A DNA stretch of 64,000 bases, taken from contig CACCPY010000003.1 of the NCBI GenBank assembly GCA_902547955.1, positions 1 through 64,000 on the forward strand, written 5' to 3'. Below are positions 26,585-35,916 of the stretch, piece by piece. Source of the stretch: an uncultured Alphaproteobacteria bacterium. GTDB lineage: Bacteria > Pseudomonadota > Alphaproteobacteria > Methylaequorales > Methylaequoraceae. Both the position numbers and the translations under genes were made by a program. The notes under the pieces were generated by a model. That model was not told the DNA's origin and did not search any database. It saw only the letters and a list, made by a program, of their open reading frames with translations. How positions within the stretch are numbered: position 1 is the stretch's first letter; each line of letters starts with the position of its first letter.

Positions 26585-27202
26585 TTATCTTGTTACTGTA
26601 AAGACAGAATCGTAAATATTGGAATAAGCCTGATCAATTAATTGTTTAAAGGCCTGTTCAGTAGCTTTTCTTGATCCCTCCGACAACTTACAGTTAAGGT
26701 AGATATTCTTTTTCCAAGTTTGATTAGAGTTAAGGTTAGTTTTTACTTCTTTTTTATTTCCTTTAACTCTAAAATTTGAATCTAAAATTATTTTAAAAAG
26801 ACCATTATTACCTTCTGTTTTAAAATCTAGGTAGGCGGTGTTTCTTTCCAGTATTAGTAAAGTATTATATGTGTTTGTTTTTAATAATGATTCACTAAAT
26901 TCACCTTTTATAACCTTAAAATTTTCAAACATTTTTTTTGATAAATCAATATAAGTATCTAGAAATAAATCTTCTAAATTTAAGTCTAAAGCCCATGACT
27001 CACAATCGTCAGATGAAATATTTTTTTTTAAATTAAAGATATCATCCTTAATCAAAAGAGCGTGATTTCCCTCGATTTTAGCTATATTTTTTGGAAAAGT
27101 AAGAATTATAGGAGAGTTTTCAAAGTTTTTTGAGCAAGAAATATTGAAAAATAAAATTGAAATAAAGAAAATCTTATAAAATTTTTTTATTTTGAAATGC
27201 AT
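26585..27202 (-). CDS. Predicted lipoprotein, unknown function
   Basis: This 205-residue protein has a lipoprotein signal (FFISILFFNISCSKNF, lipobox ISC at about residue 23). The mature part is mixed alpha/beta with two further Cys (DDCESW and LNCKLSEG). It is the first gene of a two-gene unit with the deacetylase-like gene 5 nt downstream. No known domain was recognised. Confidence 0.65.
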   Translation of the reverse strand: MHFKIKKFYKIFFISILFFNISCSKNFENSPIILTFPKNIAKIEGNHALLIKDDIFNLKKNISSDDCESWALDLNLEDLFLDTYIDLSKKMFENFKVIKGEFSESLLKTNTYNTLLILERNTAYLDFKTEGNNGLFKIILDSNFRVKGNKKEVKTNLNSNQTWKKNIYLNCKLSEGSRKATEQAFKQLIDQAYSNIYDSVFTVTR

Positions 27203-27240
27203 TATTTTATTTTAATTCATTTTTTGTTAAGAAAAAACAA

Positions 27241-27268
27241 TAAAAAATGGTGGGAAATAATCCCACCA
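27241..27268 (-). terminator. Rho-independent terminator of the 41-residue ORF
   Basis: The perfect inverted repeat TGGTGGGA / TCCCACCA (27248-27268) is followed on the - strand by a T-rich tract. It lies about 17 nt after the stop of the small gene at 27285-27410, supporting that this gene is real. Confidence 0.8.
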
Positions 27269-27284
27269 TAAAAAGCAATAAAAT

Positions 27285-27410
27285 TTAAATATCTTTTTTT
27301 AGGGATTTATATCCCCATCTATTTTCAGCTAAATCCCAAACCCTTTTTGTTTGTCTAGGTATTTTTACAAATAAATTATTAAATTTGATGATATTTTTTG
27401 TTAATAACAT
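27285..27410 (-). CDS. Small 41-residue basic protein
   Basis: The ORF starts at ATG 27410, with AAGGAG about 6 nt before it, and ends just before a strong terminator. The protein is basic, with no signal peptide (MLLTKNIIKFNNLFVKIPRQ, then TKRVWDLAENRWGYKSLKKD). Length and charge resemble small proteins of the DUF1127 kind, but no family match can be claimed. The remaining 170 bases up to the next gene hold short inverted repeats (CGCAT/ATGCG near 27460). Confidence 0.55.
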   Translation of the reverse strand: MLLTKNIIKFNNLFVKIPRQTKRVWDLAENRWGYKSLKKDI

Positions 27411-27583
27411 ACCTACTCCTTGTTAGTTGTAAAAGTTAATAAGTATGTACTTTTGACGCATGTACTATGCGCCACTTTTAAACCATGTGGATGGTAAAAT
27501 AACATTAACGATTATTCGTTGAATAATCAATAGTTTTTTTGTTTAATAAAATTAACTAAATTTACATTTTAAGAATAAAGATT

Positions 27584-27730
27584 ATGAAAGAAAGTATTCA
27601 TCAAGAGTTTGAAAGATTTATGAGAGATGAAATGGATGACTCAGAAAGAGAAAAATATATTAAAAGTAAAAATTATGAAAAAATGATTAATCTGCTTACT
27701 GATACCCTAAAGCAATTTAAAAAAGACTAA
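27584..27730 (+). CDS. Small charged 48-residue protein
   Basis: The ORF starts at ATG 27584 and encodes a Lys/Glu-rich, probably helical cytoplasmic protein (MKESIHQEFERFMRDEMDDS, then EREKYIKSKNYEKMINLL). It is preceded by AAGAATAAAG, a weak ribosome-binding site, and followed after 7 nt by the next + gene, so it probably heads that small operon. No family was recognised. Confidence 0.5.
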   Translation: MKESIHQEFERFMRDEMDDSEREKYIKSKNYEKMINLLTDTLKQFKKD

Positions 27731-27737
27731 AGTTATT

Positions 27738-28019
27738 ATGATAAAATTTTTAATTACAATTTTGATATTTTTTGTTCTTGTAATAGTCTTAAAAAACTCA
27801 AGTTTTTTTTCGAAAAAAAGCTTTTATAAAGAAAACGATTTTAAAATTAGAGAAGATAAAAAATATAAAATTGAATGTGAATTATTTGATGAAATAATTG
27901 ATAGAACTAACAGAGACAGAGAAAGGCAGTGTTATTTCAAATGTGGTGGTGATGATATTGTAAGAGTTGATACTAGCATTGAATATATTTGCCAACCATT
28001 TATTGTTGAAGAAAGATGA
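27738..28019 (+). CDS. Small membrane-anchored or exported protein, unknown
   Basis: This 93-residue protein has an N-terminal hydrophobic segment (MIKFLITILIFFVLVIVL) and a short hydrophilic domain with four Cys (IECELF, RQCYFKCGG and YICQPF), suggesting disulfides outside the cytoplasm. It overlaps the next gene by 4 nt, so translation is probably coupled. No family was recognised. Confidence 0.55.
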   Translation: MIKFLITILIFFVLVIVLKNSSFFSKKSFYKENDFKIREDKKYKIECELFDEIIDRTNRDRERQCYFKCGGDDIVRVDTSIEYICQPFIVEER

Positions 28020-28378
28020 TTAAACCCCTAATTTTTTTTTTACTATTTTTTACCTCAATTTCTGCTGGAGAGATTGATGGTAAAGGAGTGATTTGTTTAA
28101 TTTATGGAAATACTGTAGGTTTTTTTTTTGAGGATAATAGGGCATATGAGCATAAGCCGAAAGGTGGAAAGAAAAAGTTGGAACTTCAAAAAAAAGAGAT
28201 CGGTAAATATTACACCGATGAAAACTTTATATATTTTGACGACGTTAAAATTAATCGAAAAACACTTTCCTTTCAAAAGTACTCGTCTTTTCGAGGAGAA
28301 TGCAAAGCATATGAAAATATTGACGAGTTTAAAAAAAATTTTGACTTAGAGTCACTTACCAAAGAAAATAAGATTTAA
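28016..28378 (+). CDS. Small exported protein, unknown
   Basis: This 120-residue protein has a signal peptide (MIKPLIFFLLFFTSISAG) and a mature domain rich in Lys and aromatic residues, with two Cys (GVICLIYG and GECKAYE). Its start overlaps the preceding gene. No family was recognised; a periplasmic location is inferred. Confidence 0.55.
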   Translation: MIKPLIFFLLFFTSISAGEIDGKGVICLIYGNTVGFFFEDNRAYEHKPKGGKKKLELQKKEIGKYYTDENFIYFDDVKINRKTLSFQKYSSFRGECKAYENIDEFKKNFDLESLTKENKI

Positions 28379-28479
28379 TAATTAATAAGTTCACAATTAC
28401 TCTTGATTTGAAATACCAATTTAAGTAATGTCTTTGTTTATGTATAATTTGTAATTTAAAAATTCTTTACTCTTTCATT

Positions 28480-29106
28480 ATGTATTTAAAACCTACAATC
28501 TTAAGTTTTTTCGTAATCATTATTTTCTTTAACACATCTTTTTCTGCAAGTTTTAGTGAAAGAAAAGAGTTCAATAAAATTCTAAATGGTTTTTACAAAA
28601 ATAATATTTTCAAATGCCAATATATTAACAAATCATGGAGCGTTGGCTTTGAAGATCATCCTTATGGAATGGTTCTTAACACCACTGCTTTTAAGGATGT
28701 ATTAGTATTTGAACACAAATCTATGATTGGTACACTGTGGCCAAATATTGGAGAAATATCCACTGACAAGGGTGTAAGAAAATACCAACTTTGGAAAAAA
28801 GTGACTAAAGACGAATTTATTCTTCTAGAATCTGATTATAAATCAGATTCAAATAGTTATGATATTAATACTCAAAAAACCAATACTGAGTATAAAACTT
28901 ATTTTGATAGAGATTCATTGAAAATTGCTGTTAAATCATGGATTACAGATTTCTATAGTTGTGAGGAATTAAATTCATCGAATTTTGCAAGAAAAAAGTT
29001 AATAGATATTTTTGTTAATCAAGATTCATATGTAAAAAAAGATTTTTCATACCGTGAGAAAAACCCAAACTCATTTCAAAATAAAATAGAGCTTTTATCC
29101 AAATAA
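28480..29106 (+). CDS. Exported protein of unknown function
   Basis: This 208-residue protein has a signal peptide (about 1-22, ending SFSAS) and a soluble mature domain with an aromatic-rich beta pattern (KSWSVGFEDHPYGMVLNTT, YQLWKKVTKDEFILLESD) and two Cys (FKCQYI and YSCEEL). It follows a 101-nt gap with no visible terminator. No known family was recognised. Confidence 0.55.
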   Translation: MYLKPTILSFFVIIIFFNTSFSASFSERKEFNKILNGFYKNNIFKCQYINKSWSVGFEDHPYGMVLNTTAFKDVLVFEHKSMIGTLWPNIGEISTDKGVRKYQLWKKVTKDEFILLESDYKSDSNSYDINTQKTNTEYKTYFDRDSLKIAVKSWITDFYSCEELNSSNFARKKLIDIFVNQDSYVKKDFSYREKNPNSFQNKIELLSK

Positions 29107-29194
29107 TTGTGGTAGAATTGTGGTAAACCTATTAAATTCTTAAGTTTTTTTAAATAATCTATTCTTTGTTTAGAAGTTATGTTTTAATTGATAT

Positions 29195-29854
29195 ATGCAA
29201 GATGTTTCGTTCGAAAAATTTAGTGAAGGATTAAAAAGCATTCTTCAAAATAATCTTGATAATGGTCTAAGTGAAGTTGATGCATTAGAAGGTGTAGTTG
29301 ATAATCTTACTGAAAAACTCTCAGTAATGGATATTTCTAAAGAATTTGTCAATGAATGTAGTCAAGTTATTGTTCAAGATTACAAATTGGGCTTAGCCAA
29401 TGGGCAAACACCTGAAGAGGCTTTTAACGCAGCAATGGAAAGTCTGAATCTAAGTCTTGAAAAAGAAATATTAGATAAAAAGAATGAAGGTTTGGAAAGT
29501 AATATCAACTTAGATTTTGCTTACAGTGGTGACTCACCAAGATTAGATTTGATGAATGAGGCAATGGCAAAGGGTTTATCTGTTGAAGATGCTATAAAAT
29601 ATGTTAACAATAAACTAAATGAAAGTTCCAACGAATTTGGGCCACCCACGTTAGCAGAATTCAATAAAATAAACGAAAATTCAACTCAAACAGCGTATGG
29701 AAAAGATAATCAGGAAATTAATAAAATAGAAGCAACAATGGACGCTGAGGCTAATAAAAAAATTCCTGAAAATACACTTTCAGACAAAAATATTATTGAT
29801 GATAGTAAAATTCTTAATGAGACTAACTCAAACAATGATGATGAAGTTGGTTGA
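29195..29854 (+). CDS. Unknown protein with ALxxGxSPEEA-type helical repeats
   Basis: This 219-residue acidic protein has no signal peptide, membrane helix or Cys-rich motif. It has three segments of about 25 residues (LQNNLDNGLSEVDALEGVVD, YKLGLANGQTPEEAFNAAME, MNEAMAKGLSVEDAIKYVNN) that match the helical motif in the FecR/RTX proteins and the acidic protein at 17871-18818. The C-terminal third is Asn/Glu/Asp-rich and probably disordered. It may be an unlinked substrate or partner of the type I exporters; that link is inference from the motif only. Confidence 0.6.
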   Translation: MQDVSFEKFSEGLKSILQNNLDNGLSEVDALEGVVDNLTEKLSVMDISKEFVNECSQVIVQDYKLGLANGQTPEEAFNAAMESLNLSLEKEILDKKNEGLESNINLDFAYSGDSPRLDLMNEAMAKGLSVEDAIKYVNNKLNESSNEFGPPTLAEFNKINENSTQTAYGKDNQEINKIEATMDAEANKKIPENTLSDKNIIDDSKILNETNSNNDDEVG

Positions 29855-30012
29855 TTATAAAAAATTACAAAGAATTACTTTTAATGACATTTCCTACTTA
29901 CTTTAGGTGCTGTAGAATTTTAAAGTGTATTTTTTAAGCTCTATTTTGTTAAACTCAATCTTTTTATTAATTTTTAGTTGAAAACAATTTTTTAACTATT
30001 AACTAAACAGTT

Positions 30013-30207
30013 ATGAAAATTTTAATAGCCTCTACGTTACTTTTTTTCGGAAGTACCTCATTTGCAGTTAGTTTTGTCGATTCGTTAGCTAAAGAATATG
30101 GTAAAAAAAATGGTTGCTACAGCATTTCTCTTGACAAAAACAAAAATAAACAAAGCTACCCAAAGATGTCTTCTGAAAAATCAAAAAAAATTAGTACAAA
30201 TCGTTAA
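30013..30207 (+). CDS. Tiny exported protein, unknown
   Basis: This 64-residue ORF has a convincing signal peptide (MKILIASTLLFFGSTSFA) and a short Lys/Ser-rich mature peptide of about 45 residues with one Cys. There is no recognised family. It ends 31 nt before the next gene. Real translation is likely but not proven. Confidence 0.45.
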   Translation: MKILIASTLLFFGSTSFAVSFVDSLAKEYGKKNGCYSISLDKNKNKQSYPKMSSEKSKKISTNR

Positions 30208-30238
30208 TTTTTTTGTTTGATCATAGTATGATCATTTA

Positions 30239-31246
30239 ATGGATCCTTTATCCCAAGGCTTATTTGGTAGTACTTTAGCCGCTTCCTTTTGCAACAAAAA
30301 AAATGTAAAAAAGGCTATTGTCTGCGGTTTTGTTGGTGGCATTTCTCCTGATCTTGATATCCTCATAAAATCATCAACAGATCCATTGTTAGCAGTGGAC
30401 TTTCATAGACACTTTACACACTCATTGATTTTTTCACCAATTGGAGGATTTTTTGTATCATTATTTTTATTTTTATTCTTAAAAAAAAAAATATCTTATA
30501 ATCAAATATATTTGTATTCATTCTTGGGTTACCTATCTCATGGCTTCTTAGATGCATGTACAAGCTATGGCACAGTTTTATTTTGGCCATTTTCTGATAT
30601 TAGAGTCGGATTAAACATCATATCTATTATTGATCCTGTTTTCACAGGGTTTCTTTTTATATTTGTTTTAACAACACTCTTACGTAATTCATCTAATCTA
30701 ACAATTAGAATTGGTTTAATTGTAAGTATATCTCATTTAATTTTTAATTTTATAAAACATCAGCAAGTAAAGAATTATGTAAAAAAAATTGCATCAGATA
30801 GAAATCATAAAATAGAGAGACTTTACCTTAAACCAACAATTGGAAATAATTTTCTTTGGCGCAGTATTTATCAAAATAATAATACATATTTTATTAATGC
30901 TATTTATTATCCACTTTTTGGTACTCCTCAATACAAGGTAGGATCAAAAGTTGAAGTTATTGATAAAAAAACAGTTTTTCCTCAAATTTCAGCAAACTCC
31001 ACACAAAGAAAAGATATTATGCGGTTTGCTTATTTTTCTCAAAATTACATTTATTTACATCCTTACATTAATAATTTTATAGCTGATTTAAGATACTCCT
31101 CACTTCCATATACTGATAACTCATTGTGGGGCATTGAAATTAATTTTGATGAACCAGATAAGCATGTTTTGTTCAAAAATATAAGGAATTTTAATAGTAA
31201 AGTTTACAGTGAATTTTGGAATATGTTGAAAGGAGACTTAAATTAG
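30239..31246 (+). CDS. YdjM/DUF457-family membrane-bound putative metal-dependent hydrolase
   Basis: This 335-residue protein begins with the YdjM-type pattern MDPLSQGLFGSTLAASF, then GGISPDLDIL and VDFHRHFTHSLIF, which carry the conserved Asp and His residues thought to bind metal. GYLSHGFLDACTSYGT and membrane helices follow through the first 190 residues. The C-terminal 140 residues form a soluble domain. Family members are described as inner-membrane putative hydrolases; the substrate is unknown. Confidence 0.85.
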   Translation: MDPLSQGLFGSTLAASFCNKKNVKKAIVCGFVGGISPDLDILIKSSTDPLLAVDFHRHFTHSLIFSPIGGFFVSLFLFLFLKKKISYNQIYLYSFLGYLSHGFLDACTSYGTVLFWPFSDIRVGLNIISIIDPVFTGFLFIFVLTTLLRNSSNLTIRIGLIVSISHLIFNFIKHQQVKNYVKKIASDRNHKIERLYLKPTIGNNFLWRSIYQNNNTYFINAIYYPLFGTPQYKVGSKVEVIDKKTVFPQISANSTQRKDIMRFAYFSQNYIYLHPYINNFIADLRYSSLPYTDNSLWGIEINFDEPDKHVLFKNIRNFNSKVYSEFWNMLKGDLN

Positions 31247-31306
31247 AAGATTTACAAACTATCTTTTCAATTATAGACAGGTTTCTAATTTTATGATTAC
31301 AATTAA

Positions 31307-31564
31307 ATGATGAAATTTTTTTTAATTTTTCTTTTCTCAATTACTATGAACAGTAATATCGGATCATTTGAAAGAAAAAAAGATCTTATAAAAAATGAAA
31401 AAACTTTTTCTGGACCCATGGGGATGGGATTATCTAAATCTTACGAGTTAAAAAAAAAAAAAATTTGCATATACAATACAATTAATGGTCAAGAAAAGAT
31501 TATTTTAGATGATAAAGAAAATTTTTGTCCAAAAAATTTAAAAAATCAGATTAAAGAAAACTAA
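31307..31564 (+). CDS. Small exported protein, unknown
   Basis: This 85-residue protein has an N-terminal hydrophobic segment ([14 protein letters not shown]) and a Lys-rich mature part with Cys in KKICIYN and NFCPKN. Its TAA overlaps the ATG of the lactate permease gene (TAATG), so translation is probably coupled to the permease. A role as an accessory of the transporter is only positional inference. Confidence 0.5.
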   Translation: MMKFFLIFLFSITMNSNIGSFERKKDLIKNEKTFSGPMGMGLSKSYELKKKKICIYNTINGQEKIILDDKENFCPKNLKNQIKEN

Positions 31565-33255
31565 TGTACAATGAATTTTATTCTCTGTTAGCTTTTTTCC
31601 CTATAATTCTTGCAGGTATTCTTTTAATTGGTTTGCGATTACCTGCAAAATATGCGATGCCGATAACATTCATGCTTACATTTTTGATAGCTTATTTTGT
31701 GTGGGGAATGAGCTTTAATAGAATTTTAGCCTCTAGTTTTCAAGGCCTAATAATCACCAGCAGTATCTTATGGATTATATTTGGGGCTATTTTATTATTA
31801 AATACACTTAAGCATTCGGGTGCAATCAATACGATAAATCATGGTTTTTCTTCAATAAGTAAAGATAGAAGAATTCAAGTAATTCTAATCGCATGGTTAT
31901 TTGGATGCTTTATTGAAGGTGCTTCAGGTTTTGGCACACCGGCAGCTGTAGCCGCACCTTTAATGGTAGCAGTTGGGTTTCCACCTTTATCTGCTGTTGT
32001 TTTTGGCATGATGATCCAATCGACACCAGTATCTTTCGGTGCTGTAGGCACGCCAATGCTTGTGGGTGTGCAAGGTGGGTTAAATAAAGAATTAATAACA
32101 AATCAATTAAATAAAATTGATTTAGAATGGGAATATTTTTTTAGAGTCATTGTTTCTGATGTTGCTATTATTCACGCTATATGCGGAACATTTATGCCTG
32201 TATTATTGATTATGATTATGACCCATTTTTTTGGGGCTAAAAAAAAATGGATAAACGATATTGTTTCGATTTTTCCATTTGCAATTTTCGCAGCCTTATG
32301 TTTCACGGTTCCTTATTTAATTACGGCTATTTTTCTAGGACCTGAATTTCCTTCAATTTTTGGGGGGTTGTTTGGTATGGCTGTCGTAACATTAGCGGTT
32401 AAATATAATTTTTTAGTGCCAAAAGACATTTGGGAATTTGAGGAGAGTTCAAAGTGGCCTAAGCATTGGTTTGGAAATGTAAATATGGAGTTAAAAAATA
32501 ATAACACTAAAAAAAAGATTGGAAACTTTGTTTCTTGGTTCCCATACATTCTATTAGCTTTTTTTTTAATTCTGTCTAGGACTAACGATAATTTAAATAA
32601 ATTTTTAAAATCAGTGAATATTAACTTTTTAAACATTTTAGAAGAAGAAAAAATAAACGCAGTCTTTCATTTTTTGTATTCCCCCGGTTCTGTTTTACTT
32701 TTTGTAAGTTTAATTACATTTTTTATTCACAAAATGAATTTTCGTCAAATTAATCATGCATTTCGAGACTCTACAAAAACTATTTTTGGAGCTGGCTTTG
32801 TTCTTTTATTCACTGTGCCGTTGGTCAGAATTATGATTAACTCCGGTATAAATTATAATGACTTTGTAAGTATGCCGGTTGCAATGGCAAAAGGTGTTTC
32901 TAATACAATGGGTGATGTTTATCCGTTTTTTGCTCCGACAATTGGAGCAATTGGAGCATTTTTAGCTGGTTCGAATACGGTCAGTAATTTAATGTTAAGT
33001 CAATTTCAATTTGAAACAGCAATTATTTTAGAATTATCAGGAGCTTTAATGGTTGCAGCTCAAAGCGTTGGTGCAGCCGCAGGAAATATGATTGCAATTC
33101 ATAATGTTGTCGCCGCATCAGCTACTGTTGGATTGCTTGGAAGAGAAGGTATGACTTTAAGAATAACTATATTACCTACAATTTATTACCTGTTATTCTC
33201 TGGTTTAATAGTTTTATGCTTAATATATATTTTTGAATTTAAAGGCCCTCTTTAA
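31564..33255 (+). CDS. lctP: L-lactate permease (LctP family)
   Basis: This 563-residue protein has about 13 membrane helices. Family motifs are [60 protein letters not shown] and [20 protein letters not shown]. It takes up L-lactate, and in some relatives glycolate, by proton symport. The protein ends with a typical final helix. No lactate dehydrogenase lies next to it here, so the substrate within the family is open. Confidence 0.9.
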   Translation: MYNEFYSLLAFFPIILAGILLIGLRLPAKYAMPITFMLTFLIAYFVWGMSFNRILASSFQGLIITSSILWIIFGAILLLNTLKHSGAINTINHGFSSISKDRRIQVILIAWLFGCFIEGASGFGTPAAVAAPLMVAVGFPPLSAVVFGMMIQSTPVSFGAVGTPMLVGVQGGLNKELITNQLNKIDLEWEYFFRVIVSDVAIIHAICGTFMPVLLIMIMTHFFGAKKKWINDIVSIFPFAIFAALCFTVPYLITAIFLGPEFPSIFGGLFGMAVVTLAVKYNFLVPKDIWEFEESSKWPKHWFGNVNMELKNNNTKKKIGNFVSWFPYILLAFFLILSRTNDNLNKFLKSVNINFLNILEEEKINAVFHFLYSPGSVLLFVSLITFFIHKMNFRQINHAFRDSTKTIFGAGFVLLFTVPLVRIMINSGINYNDFVSMPVAMAKGVSNTMGDVYPFFAPTIGAIGAFLAGSNTVSNLMLSQFQFETAIILELSGALMVAAQSVGAAAGNMIAIHNVVAASATVGLLGREGMTLRITILPTIYYLLFSGLIVLCLIYIFEFKGPL

Positions 33256-33266
33256 TAATTAATACC

Positions 33267-33806
33267 TTAGTTTTTTACCAAGATGGCGTTTCTTAGACGA
33301 AAAAACATATTATAATCATCATCTTTTGGTACAAGTTCCAATCTACCTTTTATATTAACAGCATCATAAGAAAAAATTATTGGATCTTTTGAGTGAACTT
33401 CGATAAGTAAATTAGAGGATGTATGTGGGTGGTATGGACAACTTAGAGGAAAAGGACCCAATAAAAATAAACTTTGTTTTTCATCTTGTTCAAGAGGAAA
33501 CATATATCCTTGGACCAATATTTCTTTATTATTTAATTTTTTTATTGCCTCGGTAAATTTAGGTCTAACTCCGATCCATTCATAACCATCTTTATCAGTG
33601 ATAGGGTATTCATCCATACCTGTCTCACCAAAAATTTGCCAAGGTGTACCCCCTGGAGGAAGATCAATAAAGTCATCTACAAAAGATATTAAGTCGTCTT
33701 GCTCGAAAGAGGGATCATCGATATAAATTTCACTATCTTGACCATAAAGATTACAGCTGAAAAAAATATAAAATATGATGGGTGCAGTTGATATAAATCT
33801 AAAAAT
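33267..33806 (-). CDS. DUF3299-family exported protein with probable ATT start
   Basis: The first ATG (33617) would leave 116 residues of a DUF3299-like domain (GYEWIGVRPKFTEAI, EILVQGYMFPLEQDE, LGPFPLSCPYHPHTSSN). The same frame stays open upstream to a TAG and encodes a signal-like sequence (FRFISTAPIIFYIFFSCNLY) and an acidic linker. The only suitable start is ATT at 33806, 4 nt after AGGAAGG. The 179-residue exported form is therefore preferred. It is the last gene of the metal ABC operon. DUF3299 proteins occur with ABC permeases in Zn-regulated loci such as the zrg operon of Vibrio. Confidence 0.7.
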   Translation of the reverse strand: MFRFISTAPIIFYIFFSCNLYGQDSEIYIDDPSFEQDDLISFVDDFIDLPPGGTPWQIFGETGMDEYPITDKDGYEWIGVRPKFTEAIKKLNNKEILVQGYMFPLEQDEKQSLFLLGPFPLSCPYHPHTSSNLLIEVHSKDPIIFSYDAVNIKGRLELVPKDDDYNMFFRLRNAILVKN

Positions 33807-33836
33807 TTTACCTTCCTATTTTTATTAGTGTAAATT

Positions 33837-35258
33837 TTATATGTTTTGCGAGAGTTGATTTGCAACACTTATTTTTGAGCCGTTGTAAGCTGGAATAAGG
33901 GATGCAATGAAACCAGAAAACAAAACAATAATAATAATAAAATAAAAATCAAAATTTAATACAAATTTAGCTTTAATCACGTTCAAAGGTGTAATTAGAT
34001 TACTAAAAATTTCAAAAACAAAGAAACTCATTATAACCCCCAAAAGTATTCCAAAAGATATAATTAAAGTACCTTCAAGAACAATAATTTTAAATATTCT
34101 TTGCTTAGTATAACCCAATGCTCTCAATATTGCTAAATCGCCCATACGATTTTCAAGATTTCCAGCAAGACCAGAAAAAATACTTAAAATAGCTATTGAT
34201 ATCAGTAAAGTAGATAAAATACTGAAAGTTTTAGAACCAAAACCCAGCATCGCTGTTAGACGAGTAATTTCTAATGCAGGATTGGCCGCTTGCATATTAG
34301 TTTCGCGATTTATTGAACGAGGTAGATTTATGTTAGCAATAGGTGAGTTTGTTTTAATTAATAAAGCCGTGATTTCTGACTCATTCAGATTATCTTTAAA
34401 TGATTCTTTATTTTTTTGAAGAGAATTAATATTTATAATTTCTTTATCGGAAATATTTTCATGTTTTTCTGAATGCTTATGATTATGGTGTTCATCCTTA
34501 TGATCTTTGTGATGATCATCAACATGTTCTTCATGATGATCTTTTGTTTTTTCTTTATGGTTATGTTTTCCATCTCTATGAGACTCGTGATGACTGTCGC
34601 TACTTTGATCGCTTTTATGATCGTGATTATGTTCTGTGTCGTGATCAATATCTTCTAACCCATGAATTTCTAATACTGAATTTACTGATGTTAACAATAA
34701 CCTATCTACAACGGTGCCAGAACGTTTTAAGGAACCAACAATTTTGTAAGTATGTTCATCATGAACTCCTCCTCCATCTATTAGCCCATGAGATCCACTG
34801 ATTTTTTGATTAATTTTTACATCAATATCCGCACCAGCGACTATTTCAAATTCGTCATTCCACAATCTTCCCTGATCTATCTTAACGTCAAAATGTTTTA
34901 AGTAATCATATGAAGTTCCAACAATTCTATAGCCTTTCCAATTATCACCCAAAGCAAGTGGAATTGCTTTTTCTATCAACGGGTTTTTAGAAATTTCAAG
35001 AGCAGATTTATAAGGAATATTTCCATTTGGAATATCTATATGATAAATAGATGATAAAACAAGTTGTAAGGGACTTCCTTTTGCTCCTACAACAATATCA
35101 ATTCCTTTACCGTCTAAATCTAGACGATTTTTGATATGATTACTGAACTGACTAAGTAATAGAGCTATCATAATGCCAAAAGATGTTAATAAAACCGATA
35201 AAGAACTGTTTAAACTTCTGGACTTTATTGAGTAAAAAATATAGGCAAGATCATTCAT
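33837..35258 (-). CDS. FtsX/MacB-like ABC permease with His-rich metal-binding loop
   Basis: This 473-residue protein has one N-terminal membrane helix, a large periplasmic domain (VVGAKGSPLQLVLSSIYHID) and three C-terminal helices (about 345-470), with the FtsX-type segment MGDLAILRALGYTKQRIFKI. A stretch of about 65 residues (about 205-270) inside the periplasmic domain is dense in His, Asp, Lys and Glu (DHHEEHVDDHHKDHKDEHHN) and probably binds zinc. It overlaps the ATPase gene by 4 nt. The arrangement matches Zur-controlled ABC systems thought to help zinc acquisition; transport direction is not proven. Confidence 0.87.
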   Translation of the reverse strand: MNDLAYIFYSIKSRSLNSSLSVLLTSFGIMIALLLSQFSNHIKNRLDLDGKGIDIVVGAKGSPLQLVLSSIYHIDIPNGNIPYKSALEISKNPLIEKAIPLALGDNWKGYRIVGTSYDYLKHFDVKIDQGRLWNDEFEIVAGADIDVKINQKISGSHGLIDGGGVHDEHTYKIVGSLKRSGTVVDRLLLTSVNSVLEIHGLEDIDHDTEHNHDHKSDQSSDSHHESHRDGKHNHKEKTKDHHEEHVDDHHKDHKDEHHNHKHSEKHENISDKEIININSLQKNKESFKDNLNESEITALLIKTNSPIANINLPRSINRETNMQAANPALEITRLTAMLGFGSKTFSILSTLLISIAILSIFSGLAGNLENRMGDLAILRALGYTKQRIFKIIVLEGTLIISFGILLGVIMSFFVFEIFSNLITPLNVIKAKFVLNFDFYFIIIIVLFSGFIASLIPAYNGSKISVANQLSQNI

Positions 35259-35878
35259 AATTTAATTTCTAATATATTTTTAAAAAACTTTTTAACTCTT
35301 TCATCATGGGTGGAAATTACAATTGAGGATTTATTTTTATTAGCTTGAGCAGATATAAGTTTTAAAACCCTTGTAGTGTTTTCATCGTCTAATGATGAAG
35401 TTGGTTCATCAGCAAAAATTATTTTTGGATTATTTACCACACCTCTTGCAATTGCTACACGTTGTGATTCCCCAAAACTTAAATCTTTAGCCAATTGTTT
35501 TTTTTTGGCTGTTAATCCAATATCTTCAATCAATTTTTCAATATTAGGTAATTTAATTTTATTGAAACCAAGTAATATATTTTGTTCAACAGTAAGATGC
35601 TTTATTAGGTGAAGCCTTTGAAAGATCAATCCAAAATTTTTGGCTCTCATCTCGTCAATATCTTTATCTGTTAACTTTGAATAGTCATTACTCTCAAAAC
35701 TTACATGACCTGACGTTGGCCTATATAAACCGGACATCAAATTAATTAAAGTGGATTTACCGGAGCCGGATGGACCTGAAATAATTAAATGCGAACCGTT
35801 GTCAAAAGAAAAGTTTAGTTCACTCAAAATGGTGTTATTTGCTATTACAAAATCTAAATTTTTTACTAAAAAAAACAT
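35255..35878 (-). CDS. ABC transporter ATPase (LolD/MacB type) of the metal operon
   Basis: This 207-residue single-domain ATPase has Walker A GPSGSGKST, the Q-loop in LIFQRLHLI, signature LSFGESQRVAIARG (LSFGE in place of LSGGQ) and Walker B IIFADEPTSSLD with an intact catalytic Glu. It pairs with the His-rich permease just downstream (4-nt overlap) and lies 38 nt after the MerC-like gene, within the Zur-box operon. Confidence 0.9.
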   Translation of the reverse strand: MFFLVKNLDFVIANNTILSELNFSFDNGSHLIISGPSGSGKSTLINLMSGLYRPTSGHVSFESNDYSKLTDKDIDEMRAKNFGLIFQRLHLIKHLTVEQNILLGFNKIKLPNIEKLIEDIGLTAKKKQLAKDLSFGESQRVAIARGVVNNPKIIFADEPTSSLDDENTTRVLKLISAQANKNKSSIVISTHDERVKKFFKNILEIKL

Positions 35879-35916
35879 TTAACTAAACTTATTAATAGAT
35901 AAAACTTTATTATGTC

